From Chondrilla cf. caribensis (taxonomy: Eukaryota; Porifera; Demospongiae; Chondrillida; Chondrillidae): a DNA stretch of 64,000 nucleotides. A program made the position numbers and the translations under genes. The notes below the pieces were generated by a model. The model worked only from the letters and a program-made list of their open reading frames with translations. It ran no database searches and was not told the origin of the DNA. Of the stretch, positions 25,318-44,000 are shown piece by piece. Where the stretch lies: NCBI GenBank assembly GCA_964020155.1, contig OZ026547.1, forward strand, positions 3,837,095 through 3,901,094, written 5' to 3'. Within the stretch, counting starts at the first letter, position 1, and the number at the start of each line of letters is the position of its first letter.

Positions 25318-25576
25318 CAAGAATGGGCACCGGAGAGCACTTTTAAAATTATATTACATTGTATGGACATAGACATTGGCCATATATTATAGGGAATGAA
25401 TATTAGTGCCAAATCATGTATAGTATACAGACAAAAGTGTGTATGGTATTATTTTTATTAAATTAGTATAATACAAAGATGTTGTATCATATCATTATTA
25501 ATAATTATAATATTATAATGGTCTAATAATTCTTAGACAAGATTACATGCATCAGCATGAAACAGTATAAGTATAG
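24157..25576. other. intergenic spacer with TA microsatellite
   Basis: No gene supportable. A short (TA)n run is at about 25284-25314. A 114-codon open frame on the minus strand (24711-25055) has no recognisable domain and no splice context, so I do not call it. Confidence 0.5.
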
Positions 25577-25670
25577 GTTATACAATGGGAACGGAAGGTT
25601 TAGCGATTTAAACACCTGAGGGCGGAGCCCGAAGGTGTTGATCGCTAAACTTCCGTTCCCATTGTATAAC
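25577..25670. mobile_element. foldback element 3
   Basis: Arms at 25577-25617 and 25633-25670 are almost perfect inverted repeats (GTTATACAATGGGAACGGAA and its complement; TTTAGCGAT and ATCGCTAAA; ACACCT and AGGTGT). The loop is GC-rich (GAGGGCGGAGCCCGA). A related TTTAGCGATTAAGACACCT occurs at about 26255. Confidence 0.85.
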
Positions 25671-25974
25671 TATCTTGTACCATGATGCAAGACATCCGAA
25701 GGCGCAGCCTGAGGATGTAGGTTACTTGTTTCCACCGCCTGTCTTCATTTGACTTGTTCTTTCTCTCAAGTTATATGGATAAATCGATTGTTAACCGTCC
25801 AAATGTAGTTCTAAGACTATTAGCTATACGAATAGCCGGATTGTTTCGATCGAGAGCCAAGCTGCTTGGTACAAGATACAAATCTTGAAGTAAGCTACCG
25901 CTGTCAGTCTCTATCTACTAGACACCTGGCCCAAATGTCTCTATTCAGAAGATAACTAACCCGACCGTCTTTAG

Positions 25975-26165
25975 TAGGAGAGCGATCCAATCGTCCCTTT
26001 CCAGTGAAATTCCAGCCGTCCCGTTCGATCTATCAATGTGAAATTCGTTTCGTTGATGGCTTGAGGGAAGGGTTTAATTCGATATCGATACGTTCGAATT
26101 CGATCGTCCCTTTCCAGTGAAATTCTAGCCATCCCGTTCGATCTATCAACGCGAAATTCGTTAAT
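25975..26165. repeat. imperfect direct repeat, two copies
   Basis: Two copies of a ~70 bp unit, about 25983-26050 and 26100-26165, sharing GATCGTCCCTTTCCAGTGAA-like and CCCGTTCGATCTATCAA blocks. Function unknown; probably a fragment of a mobile element. Confidence 0.6.
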
Positions 26166-26908
26166 TGATAAAATGATACTAACGAGGTGTATAACAGAGT
26201 CAGTTATACACCTTGGGAAAAAAGTTATACACCCCATGAATACGTAATGAGGTAGTTTAGCGATTAAGACACCTGACCACATCAAAGGAAACGCCCACGC
26301 ATCATGGTACAAAATATATTATACAGCCACACCTGGTCATGATATCTGACCATGATTCATAGTATTATGTGACACCTGATCATTCAAAATCCCTCAATTA
26401 TATATATCCAACACTGCATCATGATTCACCTTCACTTCATAATTTGTAGAAAAAGTATATACACTGTATACCACAATTGATCGAACAATTTAATAATAAT
26501 ATAACTATTATTATCATTGATTTTATGAGCAAATAAAATTATTATCAGAAAAAACTACATTCATGTCCCACAAACAGTATTAATATTCATTTATTATACA
26601 GTATAATTGCAATTTTCTCAACAAAAATTAATAATATTAATGATAGATAACAATATAATAACATTACATGCATATTAAACCATACATATATGCATACATT
26701 ATATATGATACAATGATATTAGTAATAATAATAATTATTATTATTGAGTATTAAATGTAATGAGAAATGAATGAAAGTAGATGAGTGTAAAATTACAGGT
26801 ACTTAACTGAATAAACAATGATAGAATAATAATGACAATAATAATAATGACAATATTATGATGTATTGCTAATAATAATAATAACAATAATAATGAGAAT
26901 AAATATAA

Positions 26909-27204
26909 TTAATCAAGGGGATAGTAATCATGATCACTGTCTACCACTGGTAGGGTTCCTAGCACGGATGTAGCATTTCCAATCTGGATTGCTACGGATA
27001 TCCTCTGCATGAGGAATCCAAATGATTTTGGCTCCCCAGAAACCATCTTGATCCGCCTGGCAAGATCCCTCAAGAAAGGCTTGGAAACAGGACCTATGGA
27101 GCCACATGTCTCTATGGCAACCGGCTGGAAGACGTAGATGCTGTCGAGATGGGCGTACTTCTTGATTTTCTCCTCTTCAGCATGGGCAGCAGCACCTCCT
27201 GGTT
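26909..27204 (-). pseudogene. non-LTR retrotransposon C-terminal fragment
   Basis: Minus-strand frame with EPGGAAAHAEEEKIKKYAHL, VFQPVAIETCGSIGPVSKPF, SFGFLMQRISVAIQIGNA, which is the usual extreme C-terminus of invertebrate RT ORFs (GAA...KYAHL...F.PVA.ET.G..G; QRIS.A.Q.GNA). Intact over about 98 codons and ending at a stop, but the rest of the element is missing. Confidence 0.7.
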
Positions 27205-27715
27205 CTGTGACAATATTAATTATATTATTATTAAAAATATAGTATCTGTGCATTATGACATGTATAATATATATATTATATTATTATATTATTGCTGACA
27301 AAAGCATATTGAATGTAAACAGTATAATATACAACAAATCTTCTTGTTCTATTGAAGTTCAAATTATTTTATTACAATATTATAATAATAATTATTATTA
27401 TTATGTTATACATACACAAATGAACAAATAATACATGCATACCATGCACTTGGTAAAAAAACATGAAAGTTTGAACTAATCTGTATATTAACATTACATC
27501 CCACTGAATCAAATAGCTGCATACGAGGATGACAAGTACAGTGATCTGTCACAGGACATGTGTCTGATTGTAGTACAAGAAATCAATCCTGGAATAAATA
27601 ATGCTCAATAAGATTAACGTTTTAAATTATGTATATAATTAATTTTATTAATAAAGGTTAATAAGATTAATAGAGATAAATAAAGAATTGCACCTTTAAG
27701 TTACATTACAGTGAA

Positions 27716-30388
27716 TTATGCATCAGTTTCTGAGTGATCACGAACAATGTATATTGAAGAGGATTCACACCATGAAAGGAAATAGGGTTTTTTGAATAAA
27801 ACCTCCATTTCTTCCAAAGTTTTCTTCTTTGTCTCTGGTAGCAATAGGAAAATGAAGATGAGGCACAAAACAGCGAATCCAGCAATCAGAAGGAATCCCA
27901 CAGCAGGAGTGAGAGCATTAAGAAGCGGAAGAATTGTGATCGAAACAATTAAATTGAAGACCCAATTCACAGTTGTTGATATTGAAACACCAAACCCTCT
28001 CGCCCATGTGGGGTAGATTTCAGAATTCACGGCCCATGGTATAGGACCTATCCCAGAAGCAAAGAAAGCAAGGTACACAAAGAGACATACAACTGCTAGT
28101 GATGCTATGGGGTCATGAGTGCAAGTATTCACAAACCATTGCAGATCACCATCTGTGACATTACTGGTCAGTGACATATTACTTGATGCAGGTTCATTAC
28201 AGTCAACAACATAACCTTCACTCTCCACAAAATAGCCAACATTTGTTGACTCATCAACAGCAGAGCAGGTACCACTTGTGTAAGACCCGGTGGATTCATT
28301 AAAGCGAGCACAGAATCCACAATTCTCATCAGCTACACAGTACAGACACCTATCATGATGACAAGTTGAATTTGGATAGAGTTTGTTTCCAGCCAGTGAG
28401 CGCTCATTCAAAAAGTGGAATACTGCAGATATAGCCAACAGGGACATGATGACACCACTTATACTGACGAGGATTAGTTTACGTCTTCCTATCCTATCAA
28501 CCAGGAACTGCCCAACAACAGTGAAAAAAAAGTTAGCAAATAGTGGAATACAGGCCAACCAGATGGCGGTATTTCCTGAGAAACCAGCAAGCAGGATGAT
28601 ATTGCCTAGGTAATACCTATACAGTGAATAAAACAAGGACAATATGAACACACATGCACATACATGCTTCAGTAACAAGGCATCAACACGATGCAGCTAA
28701 ACAAAATATACACTATTATTCCACTCCTTTGTAATACTTTCTTTGATAGTCACAATCTAGGTTTTCTGTGACCTTTATTCAAAGGCTGACCATCAAAATT
28801 GGATATTATGGTAAAGACACTGGGTGATTGTACCCAGAGTTAATGAGGGATACCGACTGTAAGGTTGGAGCATGTATAATAGCTACAGCTCTACCAAAAG
28901 TACTTAATTCAGTTATTATGAAGCATATTTTTGTATCAATAAAGATAATTGTATATACCAACTCTCACACAGCATTGTTATTATAGCTGAACACAATGGG
29001 TTATACTAAGCAAATATTTGCCAAACTTTAATAACAATTACAAGTGTGCAAATAGCACATATATATACACACTTTGTACATTGGTCTGCCCACACTATAT
29101 ACCACATGTACATACAATAATAGTATATAGGTATATACATACATAAAACCATATCATATGCAACCTGTCCACTAATTGTTAGTCTCAAAAGTGACCATGG
29201 AATCAACTTGGCTATAATTATGCTAAGAATCTAGTGCTTACACAACAATATTAATCCCACTCAGCTGCTGGAACATCTGAAGACCACAGCCAACAATCAA
29301 GGCCATCAATACTGTACGAGAGCGGATCAATCTCTTGAAGAACTCCAGTAAGCCTGGATGACAAAGAACATCAGAGAATGGACATTCATAAAATATCACA
29401 TACATGTGCTAATGTTTACATATAATTCCCTCTGATACAGCACACAAATCCACAAGAGCTCAAATGTGCAGTAATATAAATGCAATGAATGAATTCAGCC
29501 AAAGTATAATATCGAAAGAGCCACTTTATCTATGTGGTATATTTCTATGAAATAATTGTATTCTAACTGTCGCAACGTACTGTTATCATAACTGAGCATT
29601 GGGTTGAATAACAAGCTGGGAAGGGTAGTTTGCAGAATAGTGCAGATATTTCCACTATTTGCACTTCGTACTTTATCACAGGCATGTGTGTACAATGGAG
29701 GTGATATTTAATTCCGACAAATCCTTGTAAACAGAAATACCAGCAAAACAAGTACACAATTATAATACAATTAGTGGGTTATTTCGGGACCATCCAATTA
29801 CCAGATACTCTGTTTTCACCAAACTCATGCACATATTCAAACTCAAACACTAACTCATTTTTGTGACTGACAAAGGTCCCCGGGGTCAAAATGTCTCACT
29901 GTAATTTATTTTTGCTATGTGAAAGCTCAACAACAAACAGTTGAGTTTAATCCCATAACATGAGGGTCTACCACATCATGCATATATAGTTCATATTTTC
30001 TGCCATTCTCATGAAGGTGCCATTCTCATATTATATTGACACTTACTGTAGTCTAAATACAACATCAATTCTAGACATACCCATTGCTTGTTTCTGATGT
30101 TCCTCATAATCTGCAATAATGGAGTCAAGCTCTTGTTTGGCTTCCTCTGGTGTTCTTGTCCTCATCAACACTGTCTGGGCTTTTCCTTGTTTGTTGTGGA
30201 ACACCAACCACCTTGGACTTTCCGGCATAAACAACATACCAAAGAACATTATAACAGATGGTACTCCAGTCAATCCGAACATGACCCTGAACAAGTAGAG
30301 AAGTAGCAATACAATATATAAACACATAATAAACTTCATAAACTTCACTTTAACTCATAAGCACACCTTCATCTACCCACACACACAC

Positions 30389-30456
<68 letters not shown>

Positions 30457-31697
30457 CACCTGCATGCACACACACAGACACACACATTAAGAACATAAGA
30501 ATATTCACCTACCTCCATCCCCAGGGCCACGAATCATTGCTAAAGACACCACTAACAAGTGCTGCAGCTAATACACCACCAGCGATAAAAGAAATATTCA
30601 TGACAACTAAAGTTCCACGAATTTTGGCAGGTACTGACTCAGCAATATAGAGTGGTACAGACATAGACACCAGTCCTATAGAATCAATGTTGAAATCTTT
30701 CAGTATATAACACACATATATATAATATAAAATTTCTAATGACTTGTGCATGTATGTAGCTGATATCACAACCATTTATATAAGTATAGTGTCATAGTGG
30801 ATGTATATAGACATACTGTATATTATACACTAATGTGACATGTTGTACATTGTAGTTGATCGATACAGAGACTTCTAATCAGCTTATTACTTCAAGTTCC
30901 ACCCTAGTAACAATCAAGGCAAAGTGTCTGTATATCGGCTAAAGCCCTACCAGAGGCAATTTAGTGGTTATGTGTTATGTGGCATGTTTCCGTGTAATTA
31001 TATAAACTAATAACCTGCCTATAGCTAAGCCAGCCACAATACGATTACATACTAATTCTCATGTGGCATTGTTATCATAGCTGAACAATGAATTGTTACA
31101 TATTGCACAATACGTGCAAAAATCAAACAGATACAATACACTGAGAGAGAAAAAAAAACAATGCAATAATGCTGAATCACAACCAACATAGTACATTCGA
31201 CCAAATACGCACTCACCTACACCTAAGCCAACTACAATACGACCAACCAACAGAACCTCCTTAGATCCAGACGCTGACAATAAAATGGCTCCCACGGTGA
31301 ATACGACTGCTGAACTAATAAGAACGATTTTGCGTCCTAGAATTTCCGAAAAGGGACCACCAATTAACGAGGCAACAGCAGCTGCTCCTACAGTGACGCT
31401 AACTATCAGTCCGTGCCAAAAGTCCGATAAATCGAATACTTCGTTAACCTTTATCATAGCACCCGATACTATCCCTGTCCCGTAGCCAAATAAAATACTT
31501 CCTAAACAAGAGAAGACTGTTAAAGTCATTAGATAAGTCATTCGTTTACATTTGCTTGAAACATTGGTCTCGAAGGAAGGGATCTTGTCCGTTGAAAGTG
31601 TCTCTTTAACATCCACATTCAGCTGTAGATTAGAGACAGATTTCATCCGAAGGTTCAGCGTTCCGTGGCTACTGCCTCCACAGCTGCCAAGTTCCAT
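27716..31697 (-). CDS. SLC2A13 (HMIT)-like transporter, paralog B
   Basis: Five exons: 31697-31217, 30675-30513, 30286-30081, 29353-29242, 28616-27716; 1863 nt, 620 aa. Start chosen at the ATG at 31697 (MELGSCGG); the frame is open further upstream but has no ATG there. It has the same family motifs as A: GRKIVLIS, YIAES, PESPRW, QQLSGIN, GRRKLIL, the cysteine-rich exoloop, PWAVNSEIYPTWARG and PETK. TM1 again has Gly in place of Asp (FGYGTG, codon 31479-31481). Residues after QQLSGIN are IVV and the next helix begins YYLGN, unlike YYSGN in A and C, so the substrate site may differ. Exon 5 is nearly identical in DNA to that of A, which suggests recent duplication or gene conversion. It is head to head with C over a 542 bp spacer. 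Confidence 0.92.
30374..30455. repeat. (CA)n microsatellite, intron 2 of transporter B
   Basis: CA run. On the sense (minus) strand it is (TG)n, in the same intron and same orientation as the much longer tract in transporter C (34755-35020). Confidence 0.95.
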
Positions 31698-32239
31698 GCT
31701 ACAGCCCTCACACTCCAAACTCTGTTCACTGATTACACGTGACAATTTCTTGCGATGCACATGCTCCAAACAGAACAGACTTACTAAATAAATACTCGGA
31801 ATTCTACACGATGGGCGCTTGTTCCTAAGTGGCTTATGGGCGTTACAGCATCGAGTATCTATGGTTACAGGTAACCTGCTCGCTTATCAAATATCTCCAT
31901 AGAACTTCCATAAGGTCTATGGTAGGCTAGCACGCACATATTTGACAATTTTCCATCTGAATAATAACAGGCATAAGGTCTATGGTAGGCTAGCACGCAC
32001 ATATTTGACAATTTTCCATCTGAATAATAACAGGCAAGGTTAATACAGGGCAACTCGTTGTGGGATTGAAGCGCAGTAGAACACTAGACTGGGGTTCTAC
32101 TATAGGCCATAATCGCTACCAATATGAGCTCAGGGGTCTAAATCGCTGGTGATATGAGCCTCAACCTTATCGCCGGGGGCCCCAAAATTATAGCTGTGAC
32201 ACCAGGACAGTCCAGGAACATTGTGGACGGTTGACTACA
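31698..32239. promoter_or_regulatory. shared divergent promoter region of transporters B and C
   Basis: 542 bp separate the two start codons. It must hold both 5'UTRs and both promoters unless upstream noncoding exons exist. It contains a perfect two-copy 63 bp tandem duplication (31910-32035). No TATA box can be assigned with confidence. Confidence 0.55.
31910..32035. repeat. 63 bp perfect tandem duplication
   Basis: Copies 31910-31972 and 31973-32035 are identical as far as I can read (each holds GGTCTATGGTAGGCTAGCAC and TTTTCCATCTGAATAATAAC). It lies midway between the start codons of transporters B and C. Confidence 0.95.
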
Positions 32240-37736
<5,497 letters not shown>

Positions 37737-37994
37737 TATTTATAATATTATTTTAATGTTATCTATATTTATGTCAACGAAGTGTACAAGTGTGCACTTT
37801 ATCTCCGTTGATGTAGTCATTGTGGGCTGACTGGTCCACTGCAAATGAACTTATTTTGTTTTTACAATAGGTGTGGAGTCGTATAATTATCATATAGGCC
37901 ACAATCGACCCCTGCTGTTGGATGTTCATTCAGGATGATGCATGATTAGGCCATAGATACTCTCCAACAGTAGTTGATGCATAATTATAATAGA

Positions 37995-38075
37995 CCCGCG
38001 CGGCGAAGGTGAAGGTTACGTATAAGACTTGCACACGTTGTGCAAGCCTTACGTAACCTTCACGGGTTATTGCAT
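37995..38075. mobile_element. foldback element 4
   Basis: Arms GTGAAGGTTACGTATAAGAC (from 38009) and GTCTTACGTAACCTTCAC-like right arm (to about 38063) pair, with TTGCACAC/GTTGTGCAA at the apex. Outer ends ATAGACCCG and CGGGTTAT extend the hairpin. It lies about 90 bp upstream of the GTF2H5 start codon. Confidence 0.75.
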
Positions 38076-38160
38076 AATCATAATATTGCACGTTGACTCT
38101 GATCTGAGTGTCTGAAGGCTTTTAATTTCTTTCAAGTTTTCTTGAAGTATCTTACCCTTG

Positions 38161-38414
38161 ATGGTACAAGCGTCGAAAGGAAAACTGCTTAAATGGTGTG
38201 TTTAAGATTCAGAATTACCGATACGACTGTATTCAGAATTTTCTTCTTTGTAAATACATGAATGAGGGAGGACGAGGTAATTCGTTCATGGCTGATAGTA
38301 GTCTCCGCAACCAGACCGGTACCCAGATAAGCCTTGTAACTTCAATCCACCAATTGCATGAGTTTAGTTTGACGATACTCAAATCTTTACGCAAATCACT
38401 CACTCACTCACTCA

Positions 38415-38452
<38 letters not shown>

Positions 38453-39533
38453 ACAGACAATGGTAAAACCTTAATATGTCCTGGGTCAAGAAATACAAGT
38501 CTGATTCTCATGTGCATCCCAAATCAATAGCTTCTGATATTATTACTATTATTATTTCTGATTGTAATTTTTGGAATTATTGAATATTAAATAATAACTT
38601 CAGTACATTATTTAGAAAGTTAAAAAAAGAATGGAAATGGGAAGAATAGTCCTACTATATAACTTGTCATAGTTTTACTTCTGTCTTCTCCATGTATGCT
38701 CTGTGTTCACATCTTTTCTGTATGTCAGCTCCTCTGTGTAGTGTACATGGAGAAAAGACAAAAGGGTACAACCACACTATGTTAGTACAAGTTTGCATTC
38801 CTGAATTGCTTCAAATGGGGAATGGGAGCATTGTGGTCTCACTTAGCCAGACCCTTGCCTAGTTCTCTGTTTTTAAATGGTTGCCCTCAGGACAAAGTCC
38901 CATTTCGTAATTAAGGCAAAATGGGTCTGGGTAGTCAAGAGTAGGAGCATCACATAATATAGGTGGTCTTTGAAAGTTTATAGGTGTACATCAAACTAGT
39001 GTACAATATAGAATCTACCAATTGTAATTAACCCGATACTGGATTCAGTGGATTATGTATGCATTGTATTGTACCTTCATAAGCATCATTTACACCACAG
39101 TTAACCTTTAATGAAGGAGTTTGCCATAAGCAAGCTTAAATCCAACTAAACCAAACAAGGTCTACGTAAACCGACTTATAAGAGTGTTTAATCCGATTAG
39201 TCCGATTAAAGATTTGTTTTTATGTGTGTGTACCTCTAGGTGCATTTATAAGCCACGTTAAACATGTGTAAGTGAGGCTACATACTTTTAACATAACTAA
39301 CATAATTATTATTATTTCCTTATTATAGCAGTGACCCAGCCATCAAGCAGTTCATCGTACACCTGGATGAGACAAAGCAACTGGGAAAAAAGTTTATCAT
39401 CCATGACCTGGATGAGACTCATCTTTTTGTGGAAGAATCCGTTGTCATTGAGTTACAAAGACAAGTTGACAATTTAATGGACATTAATTCTTATTCTGAA
39501 TTTGCTGAAAAAGAACCCAAGCTTCGTAGTTAG
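38161..39533 (+). CDS. GTF2H5: TFIIH subunit GTF2H5 (TTDA/p8, yeast Tfb5), 78 aa
   Basis: Smallest subunit of TFIIH, which stabilises the complex for nucleotide-excision repair and transcription. Two exons: 38161-38195 ([11 protein letters not shown] and two bases of Cys) and 39332-39533; 237 nt. The junction completes a Cys codon, giving [15 protein letters not shown], which matches the family's conserved CDP(A)xKQF(L/I)xxLDE. Further hallmarks are [16 protein letters not shown] and an [11 protein letters not shown] helix. Length is close to the human 71 aa, with a few extra residues at the C-terminus. The 1.1 kb intron has a (CA)n run at 38399-38452. The tiny first exon is easily missed by gene finders. 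Confidence 0.9.
38399..38452. repeat. (CA)n microsatellite with CACT head
   Basis: CACT repeats leading into CA repeats within the GTF2H5 intron. Confidence 0.95.
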
Positions 39534-39766
39534 TTCAATACTGTACTTGAATTTCTTAAATGACGTGTATTTAATTCCATGTAAAGTGTACATTTTCATT
39601 CCCATTAGTATTGGTGCATGTTTACGTGAAGGCGGGACACTTTTGGCGGGTTAACCATAGTAACGAGGCGTGGCCACCTAAGAAAGGTGAGCATCAAATA
39701 GAATCGTTTGCGAGGTGGAAGTATCTCTGTTGACCGTTTTGAAGACTCAACTAAGAAGGACCAACC

Positions 39767-40770
39767 ATGGTAAAGTTACTTTCTAGGGATATTTAACGTT
39801 TATTTCTGTAAAATTTGCCTTTATCTACCGAAATCTCCGTTTAAGTGACAAGTTAGATGGCGCGGTAAATTCAAAATGTGTATTGTCCGTTATGTAGCCC
39901 GGTGGAAAAGCTGGTAAGGATGCCAAAGTCAAATCTAAGGCGGTATCAAGATCTCAAAGAGCTGGATTACAGGTATGCTGCAAGCATTTCCAATCAATAG
40001 TGCCGCCCTCTGTTATATTTTGTTGTTTTTCGTCAGTTTCCAGTAGGCCGTATACACAGGCATTTGAAGTTAAGAACCACAAGTCACGGTCGTGTAGGAG
40101 CCACTGCCGCTGTATATAGTGCTGCTATCCTAGAGTATTTAACAGCTGAGGTACGTCCAGTGTTCTTATGTATGTATACGTACGTACGAACGCAGAACAC
40201 ATTATTGGAATACAATAGCACGTGTTCCATTCTGTTTCCACATCTGATGGATATTGCAAATAGTTTGTATTTTGTATTGTATTTGTTTTTGCTTGCGTGG
40301 CCCTGATATTGTAGTGAACATCTGAACATTTATTTGACTTGATGGACCAATTCGTCAATGCAGGTTCTTGAGTTGGCAGGTAACTGTTCAAAGGACTTGA
40401 AAGTGAAGAGAATCACACCAAGACATCTACAGTTAGCTATCAGGGGTGATGAAGAATTAGACACCCTCATAAAGGCTACAATTGCTGGAGGAGGTATGCT
40501 TCATCCGTGGTAATGTACATACCTCATTCTCCTTCAGTTTACTAGTCTAAAGTGATCTCATTGATTCATTATGCTTTTCCCACACTGCTGTAGGTTTCCT
40601 TGTACATACCAGACACTTGTGATGATTGCTCTCAATTATCACATCACCACCACAATTAACTGTGCTCAATCATTGCAATTTCATTTCTTTGTTTCTTTGC
40701 AGGTGTAATCCCTCATATCCACAAGACCCTGATTGCTAAGAAGACTGTACTTCCAGGAAAGGCCCCATAA
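39767..40770 (+). CDS. H2AZ: histone variant H2A.Z, 129 aa
   Basis: Replication-independent H2A variant placed at promoters by SWR1/SRCAP-type remodellers. Five exons: 39767-39769 (the ATG alone), 39898-39972, 40037-40150, 40364-40493, 40703-40770; 390 nt. It carries the variant-defining features: N-tail [52 protein letters not shown] (acidic patch), [25 protein letters not shown], and the [12 protein letters not shown] docking region. Differences from the human protein include Cys in AGNCSKD and Leu in [11 protein letters not shown] first intron directly after the ATG is a common animal H2A.Z arrangement. The start codon is only 234 bp after the GTF2H5 stop, on the same strand. Confidence 0.97.
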
Positions 40771-41097
40771 ACATTTCTTATTTTCACTAGAGTACTCAGT
40801 TGACTGTTAAAGTATTATTATTGTGCCCACCCCTTTGGTTGTAAAATTTGTGGGCGATTATTTTAGCGCTTTATTATGGCTTACGTCATCAAAAGAATGG
40901 CCACCGCTATACGCCGTGGTATTCAGTGGAGAGAAAGTTGGTTATTTAACGATGTTATATGGTACATAGTGTGTAGAACTGATAATTGCTTCGAATACTG
41001 AGTGTTTCTGATTTTGTTAGTGGCATTTTTATAAGGAAGATTTCGTCTACTTTGTCCACAGTCGTAATATCTATAGAACGCGTGTATCTTGGCGCCT

Positions 41098-44000
41098 ATG
41101 TGCTTTTTGTATGCCCTAAAATGCCATTGTATATTTACTGGGCTGTTTGAACTTATTCCGGTAGTTACCATACCCGTGCCGTGGGGGCACATAGCAGGGA
41201 AGTCCTGGGGTGATGAAAGGAGTAGCAGAAAAATACTGTGTCTGCATGGTAAGCTAGCAATGCACAAGTATTCTTAGTGCATATAGACACATTGCCTGTG
41301 ATCTATGGTTGGATTGTGATGATATTGTATTATGTGTCATGCACTATAGCCCAACTGGAACCTGTAACGGCATTTGTGTGCTCTAGTATTTGTCATAGGA
41401 TAACTCCTGTGATATGTATAGTTGTACTATTTTACATATCAAGTAGGAATGATTACTTTGTGTATACTAGTTGTTTGGCATTGTCGTGAAGCTGTAACAC
41501 TCCAGGTTCTATATATATTCTGTGTCATTGATACAAACAAAGCTGCAACTACGTAATACTATACTGATCAAATACACTATCTGGAGCTCCTACCAAATAC
41601 AAAGCCGATAAGTATTTTGTGTTACAGTACTCACGTACATGATGTGTATGTATGTTAGCAGTAAATGTAGGGACTTGACTATTGTTTCATGACATGCGAA
41701 ATACGTATAGTGTGCTGATCAATTTTGTGTTACTTAGGTTTGACTGTACTCTGGCTTACTGTCTTGTTTTTGCAGGCTGGTTGGATAATGCTGGGAGTTT
41801 TGACGGATTGATCCCTCTGCTTTCTCTGCCCTCACCCCATGTGGTAGCAATTGATCTACCTGGACATGGTTTATCCAGCCACAGACCTCCAGGAACCAAT
41901 GATGTTTTTATAAACTACCTCACAGACATTAGGCGTGTTGTAGACGGTGAGCTTATTTAGCTTGTAGCTTAGCGTCCACAATGACTATACTGTATGTTAC
42001 ACACCTGGTATCATTTGATATCAATATTGTGTACTGACTGATAATGATATTCTAGTAGAAAACTGCACGTTTCGGTCACCACCACTCACTTTATATTGCT
42101 GTCAACACAGGCTATGGTGCATTCTTCATAGTAATTAGCATGAAGAATTAACATTTGGGTGTTCCCACTTTTACAGGTTTGAAATGGGACAAATTCTCCT
42201 TTCTGTGTCACTCAATGGGTGAGTCGATGTAGTTAGCTGTATCTTATATAATAAAAATATGTGTTAACTAGGAAAATATCGTGATGAATTGATATTACTG
42301 TTGTCGAATCCATGACAAATGTAATACATCGATATCTCCCAACTTTCCATACTATAATTGCTATATACGAGTACAATATTAGCAATAAAGTTGTTCCTGT
42401 TGGTGGTGGTTCAATTGCTGTACTAGTTGCACCCATACTGTGTTCGTGTGTACATGTCAAGCAGTAATGCATAGCTCTCCTTCTGTCTTCCTCCAGGAGC
42501 AAATGTAGCTGCACTGGTGAGCCTTGACAGTTGTTTGCTCTTGTTGATACCACCCTTAGCTAACCTGTGACTGGGACAATGTGGAAGTTGACTTTGTAAC
42601 TATGACCATTATATGTACAGTACTTGTGTACATCTGTGTGACAACTACATATGTGTAGATGCATACATATGTATGTATTTGTGTCTAAATGGTTCAGTGT
42701 ACAACTAAGCTCAGGAAGGAAACTACCATGACAATTTATATTACTATTGTTGAATACGTGACAAATGTAATACATTGATACCTGCCAACTTTGCGTACAA
42801 TAATTACTGTGCACAAGTACAGTGTAAGCAATGAAAGTTGATTCTGTTGGTGCTAGGTACGTATGTACCTCATCTACTTATTGCACTTGCTCTCATTTTG
42901 CAAATCAACAGCTGGCCTTGCAATTTGCATTTTTATTTTCATGAAGGACAAATCTCTACAGCTGGTTTCTTTTGGAGGAGATGGTACATACATACATATC
43001 TGCATTTTTTGATGTTTATAAAGCCAAAGTCACTTACATACTGAACTGAATAGAAATCTCAAAATCCACAAAAAATTGAATGAATACAGTAGTTCACTGT
43101 ACAGCTATAGCCAGCTTTTTGTGTCCCGTAGTGAAAAATTTGTGTGTGAATTGCTCATTCCCAAACAATCTTTGTCATAATTTTGATTTGTTAGCTATGT
43201 TTACTTCATCCTGTCATGTGTACTGTGTATACTCAGAATTGTATGGTGTTGTATGAAGTGTTGGTTGATTGTGTGATCTCTATCCTGTTTAGTATGGAAG
43301 TACCATGCCTGAACAGGTTGAAAAGATGGCGCTGATTGAAGGACTTGCACCAAGTGGATCGGATGAGGTATGCTGAATCCATGTTAATCTGTCAATGCTT
43401 TATCCACCACAATTTCCCAGTACCAATATGATTTACAATCAGTAATGTGTATCCAGTCGATTCAACATGTTTTTCAATAAATTCCAGTGATTAATAAATA
43501 TTCACTGTAATTAGGTGGTGTCTATTGCTACATAAGTTGGTGATATGCTTTTCAGGTGGTTTGTAATTCACATACGTATACTATGTACGTACTAGTGTTG
43601 GGCAATTATCCAATATTTTATTAATTACTGAGCTTGCACTGTATGTGCTGTATGTTATTCAACACAATACAGTGAATTTCCATTAATCTGTCATCGTTTA
43701 TCCAATCAACCTTTTAATCCGTAGAAAATTTTCGGGGCCAATGTAATACACAGGTACTAAGGGTACAGTGTTGTTAATCTGCCCATCCCATTAATCCGCC
43801 TATTTTTTATAATTTTGGTGGGTTATTGAAAATTCGTTGTATTATGATATCAACTGTCTTTGCACTCCACACACCTCATACTGGACAGAGTGACATACCA
43901 GATGTAGTCCGTAAGGCTTTAACGAGCTTCTTAGATGATGAGCGAAAATCAAGTAGAGTCTACAGGACCAAAGAGGAAATTATACTAAGGTACGTATCCG

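Noticed and set aside
40876..41041. Possible alternative N-terminus of the SERHL-like gene (MAYVIKRMATAIRRG)
   Set aside because: No splice route keeps it in frame with the exon at 41098-41248; more likely 5'UTR or chance.
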